From: Phycisphaerales bacterium
Lineage (GTDB): Bacteria; Planctomycetota; Phycisphaerae; Sedimentisphaerales; Anaerobacaceae
Assembly: GCA_011057845.1 (NCBI GenBank)
Contig: DSDB01000511.1
Coordinates: 1-14,867 of the forward strand
Direction of reading: 5' to 3'
Length of the DNA stretch: 14,867 nt
Shown: one piece after another, positions 6,817-14,015 of the stretch
Layout: each line of letters starts with the position of its first letter
Numbering within the stretch: the first letter of the stretch is position 1
Translations under genes and position numbers: made by a program
Notes under the pieces: model-generated
Databases searched by the model: none
Seen by the model: only the letters and a program-made list of their open reading frames with translations
Told to the model about the DNA's origin: nothing

Positions 6817-8286
6817 GTGAAAGTTCACAAAACCACTCATTGGATTGTCATAGCCGTTGTGTCGGGCAGCCTGCTGCTGGCAGCCGTGGCCGCCTGGCGG
6901 AATACTGGCATCGGAGAAGGGACGCAGCATGCTGTCGGCCGGTGGCCCGGAGCCATCCCTCCGGCGTGCTGCGTCGTCGCGGCCGTGGGCGTGATCTGGC
7001 TGGCGTGGCAGTGGCTCTGCCTGGCCGCCGGAATCACGTCCATCGCCGCGTGGATTGAGCAGCCCAACGAGAATGACCCGGCGCGATCCGGTAATCCACT
7101 CGTCATCGCCTTCGTCAACCTCCTTCGCCGGCGATTCGATGAATCCGACGGGCGCCGGGAGCAACTCGAAGAATCCGTTCGTGATTTACAGATACAGCTT
7201 CAACTCTCCCGTCGCCGGGAGCAGAACACCGAGGCGATCATCCATAGCATTTGTGACGCCGTCGTCGTCGTCGACGAGTCCGACCGCGTTCTCGTGGCCA
7301 ATGGGGCGGCCGCCGACCTGCTCGGCTTCGATCCCGCCCAGTCCCGCCAGAAACGTCTCGGCGACATCGTCGCCGCCGACAAACAGACCTTCGTTGATCT
7401 CATCGCACACTGCCGCCGCAGCAAGGCTCGCGCCACGCGACAGGAACTGGAATTTGCACATGAAGACGGGCTGCATACGTACGACAGCATCGTCTCCTGC
7501 GTGCATGACGAGCGCGACCGGATTTGCGGCGTTGTCACCGTTTTGCACGATGTCACCCGCGAGAAGGAAGTCTCCAGGGCCAAGAACGACTTCGTCAGCC
7601 ACGTCTCTCACGAGCTGAAGACCCCCTTGGCCTCCATCACCGCCTACGCGGAAATGCTCGTGGACGGCGAGGCCGACGACGAAACCACCCGCCGCCAGTT
7701 CTACGAGATCATCCAGACCCAGGCCCAGCGGCTCAATCGCCTCATCGAGGACATCCTCAACATCTCCCGAATCGAGTCGGGCCTCATCAAGGTCGCCAAA
7801 GAACCCGTCAGCCTCACGATCCTCATTGAGGAACAGCTCGGCATGATCCGAAGCTTCGCCCGCGAGAAGGATATCGAGGTGTCCGCCAGTACGCCGATTG
7901 TATTCGACCAGGTGAACGCCGACAAGGACATGCTTCAGCAGGTGATTGTCAACCTTCTGAGCAACGCCGTCAAATACACCCAACCCGGCGGCTCGGTCAC
8001 CATTGCATCCGAGGTCGACGCCGCCGCCGGAACCGTCACCGTCACCATCACCGACACCGGCGTCGGCATACCCGCCGAGGACCTGCCCCATGTCTTCGAC
8101 AAGTTCTTCCGCGTCGGCGCCAACAAGAATGTGGCCAAGGGAACCGGCCTCGGCCTGAACCTCGTAAAACAGATCATTGAAAAGGTCCACGACGGGCGTG
8201 TCTTCGTGACCAGCGAGCCCGGCGTCGGAAGCACGTTTGGCTTTGAACTGCCGTTGGCCGCCGGAATCCCGGCCGCCGCACGATAG
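6817..8286 (+). CDS. Membrane-bound PAS sensor histidine kinase
   Basis: This sensor kinase has 489 aa from GTG 6817, or 509 from ATG 6757. Two membrane segments (about 9-27 and 48-75) enclose a short periplasmic loop of some 20 residues, too small for a large ligand-binding domain. A coiled-coil-prone linker leads into a PAS domain (about 145-250; ICDAVVVVDESDRVLVANGAA onward). The dimerisation/phosphoacceptor helix carries SHELKTPLASI with H265. The ATPase domain shows the N-box NLLSNAVKY, G1 DTGVGIP, the F-box FDKFFR and G2 GTGLGLNLVKQI, all intact. The kinase should autophosphorylate and pass phosphate to the response regulator encoded next. It lies between the secretin and the regulator in the same orientation, so it probably senses or controls the envelope machine. 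The start choice rests on the GAGGG site and on placing the first membrane helix near the N-terminus. Confidence 0.92.
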   Translation: MKVHKTTHWIVIAVVSGSLLLAAVAAWRNTGIGEGTQHAVGRWPGAIPPACCVVAAVGVIWLAWQWLCLAAGITSIAAWIEQPNENDPARSGNPLVIAFVNLLRRRFDESDGRREQLEESVRDLQIQLQLSRRREQNTEAIIHSICDAVVVVDESDRVLVANGAAADLLGFDPAQSRQKRLGDIVAADKQTFVDLIAHCRRSKARATRQELEFAHEDGLHTYDSIVSCVHDERDRICGVVTVLHDVTREKEVSRAKNDFVSHVSHELKTPLASITAYAEMLVDGEADDETTRRQFYEIIQTQAQRLNRLIEDILNISRIESGLIKVAKEPVSLTILIEEQLGMIRSFAREKDIEVSASTPIVFDQVNADKDMLQQVIVNLLSNAVKYTQPGGSVTIASEVDAAAGTVTVTITDTGVGIPAEDLPHVFDKFFRVGANKNVAKGTGLGLNLVKQIIEKVHDGRVFVTSEPGVGSTFGFELPLAAGIPAAAR

Positions 8287-8301
8287 ACCATGAACTTCAT
8301 C

Positions 8302-8319
8302 CGCCGGCCCGCGCCGGCG
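8302..8319 (+). promoter_or_regulatory. Intercistronic hairpin between kinase and response regulator
   Basis: CGCCGGC (8302-8308) pairs perfectly with GCCGGCG (8313-8319) around a CCGC loop, 15 bases after the kinase stop and 28 bases before the GGAGG of the regulator. It has no U-run. In such GC-rich DNA a single 7-bp stem could be chance; the recurrence at several gene boundaries is what makes it notable. Confidence 0.45.
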
Positions 8320-8347
8320 CACCGCGATGGAAGCATCCGCACAAACT

Positions 8348-8352
8348 GGAGG
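8348..8352 (+). promoter_or_regulatory. Shine-Dalgarno of the response regulator gene
   Basis: GGAGG lies 7 bases before ATG 8360 and decides this start over the in-frame ATG at 8327, which would add 11 residues without similarity to receiver domains. Confidence 0.7.
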
Positions 8353-8359
8353 AAATGAA

Positions 8360-8755
8360 ATGACAGGCAAAAGAGTCCTGGTCGTCGACGATGAGATCCA
8401 TATCGTCCACGTCGTCGCCATCAAACTGCGAAACAACGGCTATGAGGTCCTCACCGCCGACAACGGCGCCGACGCGTATGAACTCGCGTGCCGCGAGAAC
8501 CCCGACATCATCGTCACCGACTACCAGATGCCCGTGATGACGGGCCTGGAATTTCTCGAGAAGCTTCGAGCCTGCGACCGCACGGCCGATATCCCCGCCA
8601 TCCTGTTGACCGCGAGAAGCTTCGCCGTCACCGACGAACAGAAGCGGACACTCAATATCGCCGCTTGTCTCAGCAAGCCATTCAGTCCGAAAGAACTGCT
8701 CGGTAACATCGAGGACATTCTCTACAGCAGGGCCGTTGCCCATCAGACAGCATAA
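8360..8755 (+). CDS. Single-domain (CheY-like) response regulator
   Basis: This stand-alone receiver domain has 131 aa and no DNA-binding or enzymatic output domain. All key residues are present: the acidic pocket D10/D11, the phospho-acceptor D54 in IVTDYQMPVMTG, the switch Thr T84 in LLTAR and the Lys K106 in LSKPF. Its phosphorylated form would act by binding a partner protein. Candidates in the neighbourhood are the HD-GYP protein, the STAS protein or the PilB motor. The cognate kinase is probably the one encoded directly upstream (73 bp gap, hairpin between). The gene is followed after 8 bp by the HD-GYP gene, suggesting the two are made together. Confidence 0.93.
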   Translation: MTGKRVLVVDDEIHIVHVVAIKLRNNGYEVLTADNGADAYELACRENPDIIVTDYQMPVMTGLEFLEKLRACDRTADIPAILLTARSFAVTDEQKRTLNIAACLSKPFSPKELLGNIEDILYSRAVAHQTA

Positions 8756-8763
8756 TACGAACC

Positions 8764-10449
8764 ATGGCAAAAGGATTTGAGAGAGCGATCATGCTCGATA
8801 CGATTAGAGACAACTTGACAACTTCACAATTGGCGCTGCTTCGCCGCTTTGGCGAGAAGATCGCCCGGCTAGGACGAAACTTCGCCGTCTTTGTCCGCGG
8901 CGGCAGGGTTCTGTTCGAAACGGCCGGTGGTCGCTTTGATTCGGCGGACAGCCGTCTGGCCGAGTGTGCCGCGCATCTGCTCGGTGATGTGACGGCCGCT
9001 CCAGCCCGGGAGGGCGTGTGCCTCTACAACGGCGAAAGCGCTGTTTTGGCCGTGTTCCTGACACCGGCGCCGACCCATAAACGCCGTCCGGACCCCGTCG
9101 CGGTGGCCATGATCGACCTGGGTCCGTCCGTGAGCGATGATGATCCCGACCCAAGCTGCTTCGTGGAGATGCTCGCGATGCTGGCCGAAACCTTCAGTGA
9201 TTCGGCCGGGGTCGAATGCCAAATGGACAAGATCGGCGCCGAATTGGCCCACACCTACGAGGAGCTGGTCCTCCTGCACAAACTCGGCATGAACATGAAG
9301 GTCACAGAGGCCGACACGAACTTCCTCCAGATGGCCTGCGACAGCCTCACGGAAATCGTTCTTGTCGAGGGCATCGCCATCCTTCTGCCTCGCGTCATCG
9401 ACGATGTTGAACGCCTGACTGTCGCCGCCGGTTCCGGCATCATCGAGGTCGACGAACGAATGGGCAATCTCATCTACAGCCGCCTGGTCGACGAACTCAA
9501 CGCCGGCCGTGAGGCCCTGCTCGACAGTGAGGTGGATACCCCCTTCAGATACGACTGGCCCGAAACACTCCAGAGCATCATTGCTGTTCCGCTCTATGGC
9601 AAGGGCCGGACGGACTCGCAGTATGCCGAGCAGACCGTCGACGGCAACACCGTCGTCGGCCTCATGGTCGCCGTCAATCGCATTGATAAGGACGACTTCG
9701 ACAGCATCGACATCAATCTCTTCAACTCCGTCGCCAACGGTTGTGCCGTGTTCATCGACAACGGTCGCCTCTTCCGGGAACTCAAGGACCTCTTCCTCGG
9801 CTCCCTCATGGCGCTGACCTCCAGCATCGACGCCAAGGATCAGTACACCCGCGGCCATTCCGAGCGCGTCGCCTTCATCTCACGGTGGATTGCCGAACGA
9901 GTCGCCGAGTCGGTTTCCCTCGATGCCGACCAGGTGAACAAGGTCTACCTCGCCGGGCTTCTGCATGACATAGGCAAAATCGGCGTTGACGAATCCGTTC
10001 TGCGGAAGACCGGTCCACTGTCCGACGACGAACGGCAGCGCATCAAAGCGCATCCTTCCATCGGGGCGGCCATCCTCCAGGCCATCCCCCAGATGAAGGA
10101 CATCGTCCCGGGCGTCCTGTGCCACCACGAGCGGATGGACGGCCTTGGATATCCGCAGGGCCTGACCGCCGACAAGATCCCTCTGATCGGCAAGATCGTC
10201 CAGCTCGCCGATACCTTTGATGCGATGACGTCGCGCCGGACATACCGCGACGCCTTGCCCATCGAAAAGGCCATGGTGGAAATCGAACGCGGCCTCGGCA
10301 CGCAGTTTGATGCGCAAATCGGTCGGATCTTCCTCGACAGCGACATCGACGCCCTCTGGGATACTATCCGCGATGGGTTTGGCGAGATTCACGGCATGGA
10401 CCATCTCAACGACTACGGAAACGCCGCCGTGGGGACTCTCATACGATGA
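8764..10449 (+). CDS. GAF-HD-GYP cyclic di-GMP phosphodiesterase
   Basis: This cytoplasmic protein (561 aa) is predicted to hydrolyse the second messenger c-di-GMP. Residues 1-165 are a region I do not recognise. A short coiled-coil-prone helix (about 165-190) is followed by a GAF-type sensor domain (about 190-335; SIIAVPLYGKG and VVGLMVAVNRI are typical GAF strands). The HD-GYP domain (about 345-530) carries H365 in RGHSERVA, the H401/D402 pair in LLHDIGKIGV, and the full HHERMDGLGYP signature (454-464). ADTFDAMTSRRTYR completes the family set, so the enzyme looks intact. The start is uncertain: ATG 8764 has no clear Shine-Dalgarno, and ATG 8791 is a possible alternative. The STAS gene overlaps its stop by 4 bp. 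Its place in a pilus/secretion operon points to control of the assembly motor by c-di-GMP. Confidence 0.92.
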   Translation: MAKGFERAIMLDTIRDNLTTSQLALLRRFGEKIARLGRNFAVFVRGGRVLFETAGGRFDSADSRLAECAAHLLGDVTAAPAREGVCLYNGESAVLAVFLTPAPTHKRRPDPVAVAMIDLGPSVSDDDPDPSCFVEMLAMLAETFSDSAGVECQMDKIGAELAHTYEELVLLHKLGMNMKVTEADTNFLQMACDSLTEIVLVEGIAILLPRVIDDVERLTVAAGSGIIEVDERMGNLIYSRLVDELNAGREALLDSEVDTPFRYDWPETLQSIIAVPLYGKGRTDSQYAEQTVDGNTVVGLMVAVNRIDKDDFDSIDINLFNSVANGCAVFIDNGRLFRELKDLFLGSLMALTSSIDAKDQYTRGHSERVAFISRWIAERVAESVSLDADQVNKVYLAGLLHDIGKIGVDESVLRKTGPLSDDERQRIKAHPSIGAAILQAIPQMKDIVPGVLCHHERMDGLGYPQGLTADKIPLIGKIVQLADTFDAMTSRRTYRDALPIEKAMVEIERGLGTQFDAQIGRIFLDSDIDALWDTIRDGFGEIHGMDHLNDYGNAAVGTLIR

Positions 10450-10781
10450 AAATCAACAAACAGACATACAACGACGTGGCTGTCATCGAACTGCACGGCG
10501 AACTCGAAGCCGACATTGTGGATAGCTTCGAGAATGCGATCTCCGAGACCATTGCGGACAGTCCCGCGGGCATCGTTCTTGATTTGAGCGCCGTTGAATT
10601 CATCGATAGCGTGGGCCTCGAATCCCTCATCTGGGCCCGTGACTACTGCAACGACAACCGATGCGGCCTGCGTATGGCCGGGCTCACGGAGAACAGCCGC
10701 AAGATACTTGAGATTACACGGCTCCGCGACGAGTTCGACGCCTATGACGAACTCGCCGAGGCCGTCAAGAGCTTCGCCTGA
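10446..10781 (+). CDS. STAS-domain protein (anti-sigma factor antagonist type)
   Basis: This small single-domain protein (111 aa) matches the SpoIIAA/RsbV type. VAVIELHGELEADIVDSFEN is the usual first strands and helix. VLDLSAVEFIDSVGLESLI contains the conserved Asp-Ser (D54-S55), where the Ser is the phosphorylation site in studied members. In those systems a switch kinase phosphorylates the Ser and a PP2C phosphatase removes the phosphate, but neither is encoded in this window. Here the protein may bind the HD-GYP or regulator rather than a sigma-factor pathway. The start ATG overlaps the HD-GYP stop (ATGA, 10446-10449), implying translational coupling and a shared function. The domain is certain; the partner is unknown. 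Confidence 0.9.
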   Translation: MKINKQTYNDVAVIELHGELEADIVDSFENAISETIADSPAGIVLDLSAVEFIDSVGLESLIWARDYCNDNRCGLRMAGLTENSRKILEITRLRDEFDAYDELAEAVKSFA

Positions 10782-10795
10782 CGACGGGTCAGGCG
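10775..10795 (+). promoter_or_regulatory. Hairpin spanning the STAS stop codon, upstream of pilB
   Basis: CGCCTGAC (10775-10782) pairs perfectly with GTCAGGCG (10788-10795) around a 5-nt GACGG loop. A flanking T-G wobble at 10774/10796 extends it. It covers the STAS stop codon and hides the AGGCGG that could serve ATG 10798, which favours ATG 10819 as the pilB start. No U-run follows. Confidence 0.5.
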
Positions 10796-10818
10796 GTATG
10801 ACGAAGGGCAACGGTATT

Positions 10819-12546
10819 ATGGTTGAAGCGGCAACAGAAAGGAAAATGCAGCTCGGGCAGCTCCTCATCGCCAAGGGAGTCGTCACCGACGAGCAGATCC
10901 AGTCCGCCCTCAACGAGCAGCGGAACGCCGGCCACCAGAAACTCCTCGGCGAGCTCCTTATCGATCTTGGGCACTGCACCGACAGCGACATCGCCGCCGC
11001 GCTGGCCGAAGGCTACGGCGTCCCGTACGCCGCCGTCAGCCCCAAGCTCTGCGACGTCAAGACCTTCGACATCATCCCCCGCGACTTCCTGGAAGAGCAT
11101 TCCGTTCTGCCTCTGTTCAAGGTCAACAACGTGCTGACCGTGGCCGTCAGCGAGCCGTCGAACGTCTTTCTGATCGACGAAATCGAACGCATCAGCGGCT
11201 GCAAGGTCCAGATCGTCTGCTCCACGGCCAGGGACATCCGCGCCACCCTCCAGACCTATCTGCCCGCCGCCAATGTCTTCGTCATCGACGACATCATGGA
11301 CGAGAAGGGGCTCGAAGACTTCACCCTCATCGAGAGCATCGCCGAAGACATCTCCAACCTTCAGGAGATCGCCGGCCAGTCGCCTGTCGTCAAGCTCGTC
11401 AACTACCTGCTCTACAACGCCGTCCGCGAGAACGCCAGCGATATCCACATCGAACCCAATGACAACTCGCTGCGCGTCCGCTACCGCGTGGACGGGCGGC
11501 TCTACGAAGCCATGCGGCCACCGCAGCAAATGCACTCGGCTATCGTCTCCCGTGTCAAGATCATGGCCGAACTCGACATCGCGCAGCGGCGCCTGCCCCA
11601 GGACGGCAGCATCCATGTCCTCGTCGAGGGCCGCCCGATCGACTTGCGCGTCTCGGTCATGCCGGCCAATTTCGGCGAGAAGGTCGTCATCCGCGTCATC
11701 GATCCCCAAAAGGTCCTGTTCAATCTGGAGGCCCTCGGCTTCACCTACGACAACCTTCAGAAGTTCCGCGGCGTCATCCAGGCCCCCAACGGCATCGTGC
11801 TCGTGACAGGCCCCACCGGCTCCGGCAAGAACACCACGCTCTACGCCGCTCTGGCCGAACTCAACAGCGAGGAGGTGAACATCTGCACCGTCGAGGACCC
11901 CGTGGAGTACAATATGGCCGGCGTCAACCAGTTCCAGGTCAACGCCGCCGCCGGCTTCGAGTTCACCACAGCCCTGCGAAGCCTCCTTCGCCAGGATCCC
12001 GACATCATCATGGTCGGTGAAATCCGCGATCATGACACCGCCAATATCGCGGTCCAGGCCGCTCTCACCGGCCATCTCGTCCTGAGCACCCTCCATACGA
12101 ACGACGCTCCCGGGGCCGTCACCCGTCTGGTGGACCTGAACGTCGCCCCCTACCTGGTCAGCGCATCGCTGGTCGGCGTCCTCGCGCAACGTCTGGTCCG
12201 CAAGATCTGCCCCAAGTGCAAGACCGAATACGACCCGCCCGCCGCCATCAGGAAGATCGTCGAGAAAGTCGGCGGTAAGGTGGACAAATACTGGCGGGGT
12301 GTCGGCTGCAAGAAGTGCCGAAACATCGGCTTTGCCGGCCGTCTGGCCATCCATGAACTCTTCGTCCCCAATGAGGAGATCATCGAACTGATTAACCACC
12401 GCGCCGCCACGCGGACCCTTCGCACCAAGGCCATCGAGGCGGGCATGGTCCCCCTGCAACTCGACGGCATACAGAAGGTCAATGCCGGCATCATCTCCAT
12501 TGAGGAGGTCCTGCGGACCACTCAGTCCGACTTCCTGACGCCGTGA
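10819..12546 (+). CDS. pilB: PilB/GspE-type assembly ATPase with MshEN domain
   Basis: This hexameric cytoplasmic motor (575 aa) powers pilus or pseudopilus assembly. The N-terminus holds two MshEN-like 24-residue motifs (Q11-Q34 and L42-G65), the fold that binds c-di-GMP in MshE and some PilB proteins. The usual leading Arg is Gln in the first and Leu in the second. The second N-terminal subdomain is followed by SDIHIEP and RYRVDGRLYE of the N2 domain. The Walker A loop GPTGSGKN (331-338) has Asn where Thr/Ser is normal. The Asp box (VEDPVEY), Walker B-like DIIMVGEIRD and His box (GHLVLSTLHTNDA) look normal. A tetracysteine zinc site (ICPKCK and CKKCRN) is present. ATG 10819 follows an AAGGG 10 bases upstream; ATG 10798 and ATG 10846 are alternatives. 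The stop abuts the pilC region. Confidence 0.94.
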   Translation: MVEAATERKMQLGQLLIAKGVVTDEQIQSALNEQRNAGHQKLLGELLIDLGHCTDSDIAAALAEGYGVPYAAVSPKLCDVKTFDIIPRDFLEEHSVLPLFKVNNVLTVAVSEPSNVFLIDEIERISGCKVQIVCSTARDIRATLQTYLPAANVFVIDDIMDEKGLEDFTLIESIAEDISNLQEIAGQSPVVKLVNYLLYNAVRENASDIHIEPNDNSLRVRYRVDGRLYEAMRPPQQMHSAIVSRVKIMAELDIAQRRLPQDGSIHVLVEGRPIDLRVSVMPANFGEKVVIRVIDPQKVLFNLEALGFTYDNLQKFRGVIQAPNGIVLVTGPTGSGKNTTLYAALAELNSEEVNICTVEDPVEYNMAGVNQFQVNAAAGFEFTTALRSLLRQDPDIIMVGEIRDHDTANIAVQAALTGHLVLSTLHTNDAPGAVTRLVDLNVAPYLVSASLVGVLAQRLVRKICPKCKTEYDPPAAIRKIVEKVGGKVDKYWRGVGCKKCRNIGFAGRLAIHELFVPNEEIIELINHRAATRTLRTKAIEAGMVPLQLDGIQKVNAGIISIEEVLRTTQSDFLTP

Positions 12547-12554
12547 AGCCGCCG

Positions 12555-12571
12555 CTGGTCCGGCTGACCAG
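12555..12571 (+). promoter_or_regulatory. Short hairpin between pilB and pilC
   Basis: CTGGTC (12555-12560) pairs with GACCAG (12566-12571) around a CGGCT loop, 8 bases after the pilB stop. It is the weakest (6 bp) of the operon's intercistronic inverted repeats and has no U-run. Confidence 0.35.
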
Positions 12572-12583
12572 ACGCAGGCCCAG

Positions 12584-12618
12584 AATACGAAATACGAACG
12601 ACGAAATACAAACGACGA
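12584..12618. repeat. Heptameric tandem repeat directly before (and including) the pilC start
   Basis: Five consecutive 7-nt units run without a gap: AATACGA, AATACGA, ACGACGA, AATACAA, ACGACGA. Units 2-3 and 4-5 form two 14-nt copies differing at one base. The final A of the last unit is the first base of the ATG at 12618. The same unit types reappear at 13823-13843 on the other side of pilC. Its AT-rich, A-rich composition differs sharply from the surrounding GC-rich genes. Confidence 0.7.
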
Positions 12619-13805
12619 TGCCAATAACCGCAGCCAGACCAGCCAGCCCAACCCTCGATCGGCGACGCCGTGCCGACGCCGCGGAGCCTCCGCGCCAGGC
12701 CCCCCAAGGTCCGCAGCTCGCTCAAGTCGGCCCTTCCGAGCTGCGCCATTCAAAGGTCAAGCCGGCCGAACTGATTCCGTTCGTTACCCAACTGGCCGTC
12801 ATGCTCGACAGCGGCGTCATCCTCAGCGAGGCCCTCGACGCCATTGCCGAACAGGCCGCGGAAGGCACGTTTCGCGACATCGTGCTGGAGATCACCGACA
12901 CCGTCAAGACCGGCGAGCCCTTCTCCAAGGCCCTCTCTCGTTATCCGCGAGTCTTCAGCCCCATGTTCATCTCGATGGTCAAGGCGTCCGAGGCCTCCGG
13001 CCGAATGGTTGAAATGCTCACCGTCGTCACCGGCTATATCACCTTTGAGTCCGAAACCGTCAAGAAGATCAAGGGGGCCCTCACCTACCCGCTCATCATG
13101 GCCGCCATGGCCGTCGGCGCGACGGCCACCCTCATGTTCTTCGTCCTGCCTCGTTTCATGAAGATCTATGAGGCCAAAGGCGCCGCGCTACCCAAACTCA
13201 CTCAGATCATCGTCAGCCTCAGCGCCCTGATGACGGATCCCAAGTCCATGACCGCTATTATCACCGGCCTGGTCGGCCTTGGCGTCGCCGTCTACTATTA
13301 CATTCACACCGAGCATGGCGTGCGAACCGTCGATTATCTCAAGATCAGGACCCCCGTCCTGGGCACTATGTTCGTTGACACCGTGATTACACGCTCCACG
13401 CGGATCCTGGCCACCATGCTCAATACGGGCGTGAGCCTCCTCGACGCCATTGAAGTCATCGCCGGATCAACCCGCAATTACTACTTCTCACAACTCTGGG
13501 CCGCCGTCGATAAGCGAATCCGCGACGGCTATCAGCTCTCCGACGCCATTCAACTGTCCTGCGGCCAGAATCTCATCGCCCCCGGCGTCATCCAGATGCT
13601 CCGCGCCGGCGAGAAGTCCGGCAAGCTCGGTGAGGTCTGCACCAAGGTCTCCGACTTCTATGAAAAGAAGCTCGAGGCCTCCATCAAGAACGTCATGACC
13701 CTGATCGAGCCCCTCATGATCACCGTTCTCGGTGGCGTCATCGGCACCATCGCCATAGCCCTGCTGCTACCCGTCTTCCGGATATCGTCTGTTGTCGCCC
13801 ACTAA
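12618..13805 (+). CDS. pilC: PilC/GspF-type inner-membrane platform protein
   Basis: This polytopic inner-membrane platform (395 aa) sits above the PilB hexamer and receives pseudopilins. After a basic, Pro/Ala-rich tail of about 48 residues come two copies of the T2SS-F domain. The first is at about 54-178 (IPFVTQLAVMLDSGVILSEA). The second is at about 255-380 (TRILATMLNTGVSLLDAIEV, then LRAGEKSGKLGEV). Membrane helices lie at about 158-178, 212-230 and 365-387, the normal three. The frame also allows a GTG start at 12543 overlapping the pilB stop. Those extra 25 residues would be encoded by a hairpin and the heptamer repeat (RIRNTNDEIQTT), so ATG 12618 is preferred, although it lacks a Shine-Dalgarno. 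It ends the operon as far as can be seen. Confidence 0.93.
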   Translation: MPITAARPASPTLDRRRRADAAEPPRQAPQGPQLAQVGPSELRHSKVKPAELIPFVTQLAVMLDSGVILSEALDAIAEQAAEGTFRDIVLEITDTVKTGEPFSKALSRYPRVFSPMFISMVKASEASGRMVEMLTVVTGYITFESETVKKIKGALTYPLIMAAMAVGATATLMFFVLPRFMKIYEAKGAALPKLTQIIVSLSALMTDPKSMTAIITGLVGLGVAVYYYIHTEHGVRTVDYLKIRTPVLGTMFVDTVITRSTRILATMLNTGVSLLDAIEVIAGSTRNYYFSQLWAAVDKRIRDGYQLSDAIQLSCGQNLIAPGVIQMLRAGEKSGKLGEVCTKVSDFYEKKLEASIKNVMTLIEPLMITVLGGVIGTIAIALLLPVFRISSVVAH

Positions 13806-13822
13806 CAAGCAGCAATCGCCGA

Positions 13823-13843
13823 ACGACGAAATACGAACTACAA
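13823..13843. repeat. Second copy of the heptameric repeat, after pilC
   Basis: Three 7-nt units, ACGACGA, AATACGA and ACTACAA, begin 17 bases after the pilC stop. The first two are identical to units of the 12584-12618 array and the third is a variant. The array therefore flanks pilC on both sides. Confidence 0.6.
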
Positions 13844-13893
13844 CTCCACCGCCGCCGAATTCTCCGTACAACACGCAATCCAGATATTGGGGC

Positions 13894-14002
13894 ATTTGAC
13901 CTTGCCCTTTGGCCCCTTGCCGGGTATCCTGCGTGCTGGTCACAGCCTCGACCCGGCCAATAGGGCCTCGCCGTCTTGCTTTTTGCCGTTTGATCTTTGT
14001 AC
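13894..14002. repeat. Two TTTG-type heptamer arrays in the pilC/flavoprotein gap
   Basis: At 13894-13921 four 7-nt units follow each other: ATTTGAC, CTTGCCC, TTTGGCC, CCTTGCC. At 13975-14002 there are four more: CTTGCTT, TTTGCCG, TTTGATC, TTTGTAC. The units share a TTG core and the 7-nt period of the AATACGA arrays but not their sequence. The second array ends 13 bases before the flavoprotein ATG. The units are degenerate, so the period is more convincing than any single copy. Confidence 0.45.
13919..13957. other. Inverted repeat between pilC and the flavoprotein gene
   Basis: GCCGGGT (13919-13925) pairs with ACCCGGC (13951-13957). Inside it GCTG (13935-13938) pairs with CAGC (13943-13946) around GTCA. 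A T-rich stretch follows about 20 bases later (13980-13984). It could belong to the end of the pil operon transcript, but the distance to the T-run and the internal loop make a standard terminator doubtful. Confidence 0.3.
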
Positions 14003-14015
14003 CTGGTTTTCATCC

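Noticed and set aside
10789..12753. A 654-residue open frame on the - strand opposite pilB
   Set aside because: The translation is Asp/Gly/Val/Leu-rich low-information sequence typical of the antisense of GC-rich codons. The + strand frame carries unmistakable PilB motifs, so this is a shadow.
12584..14002. The heptamer arrays as a CRISPR array or as ends of an insertion sequence
   Set aside because: Units are contiguous 7-mers without spacers, and there is no transposase, terminal inverted repeat pair or cas gene nearby.
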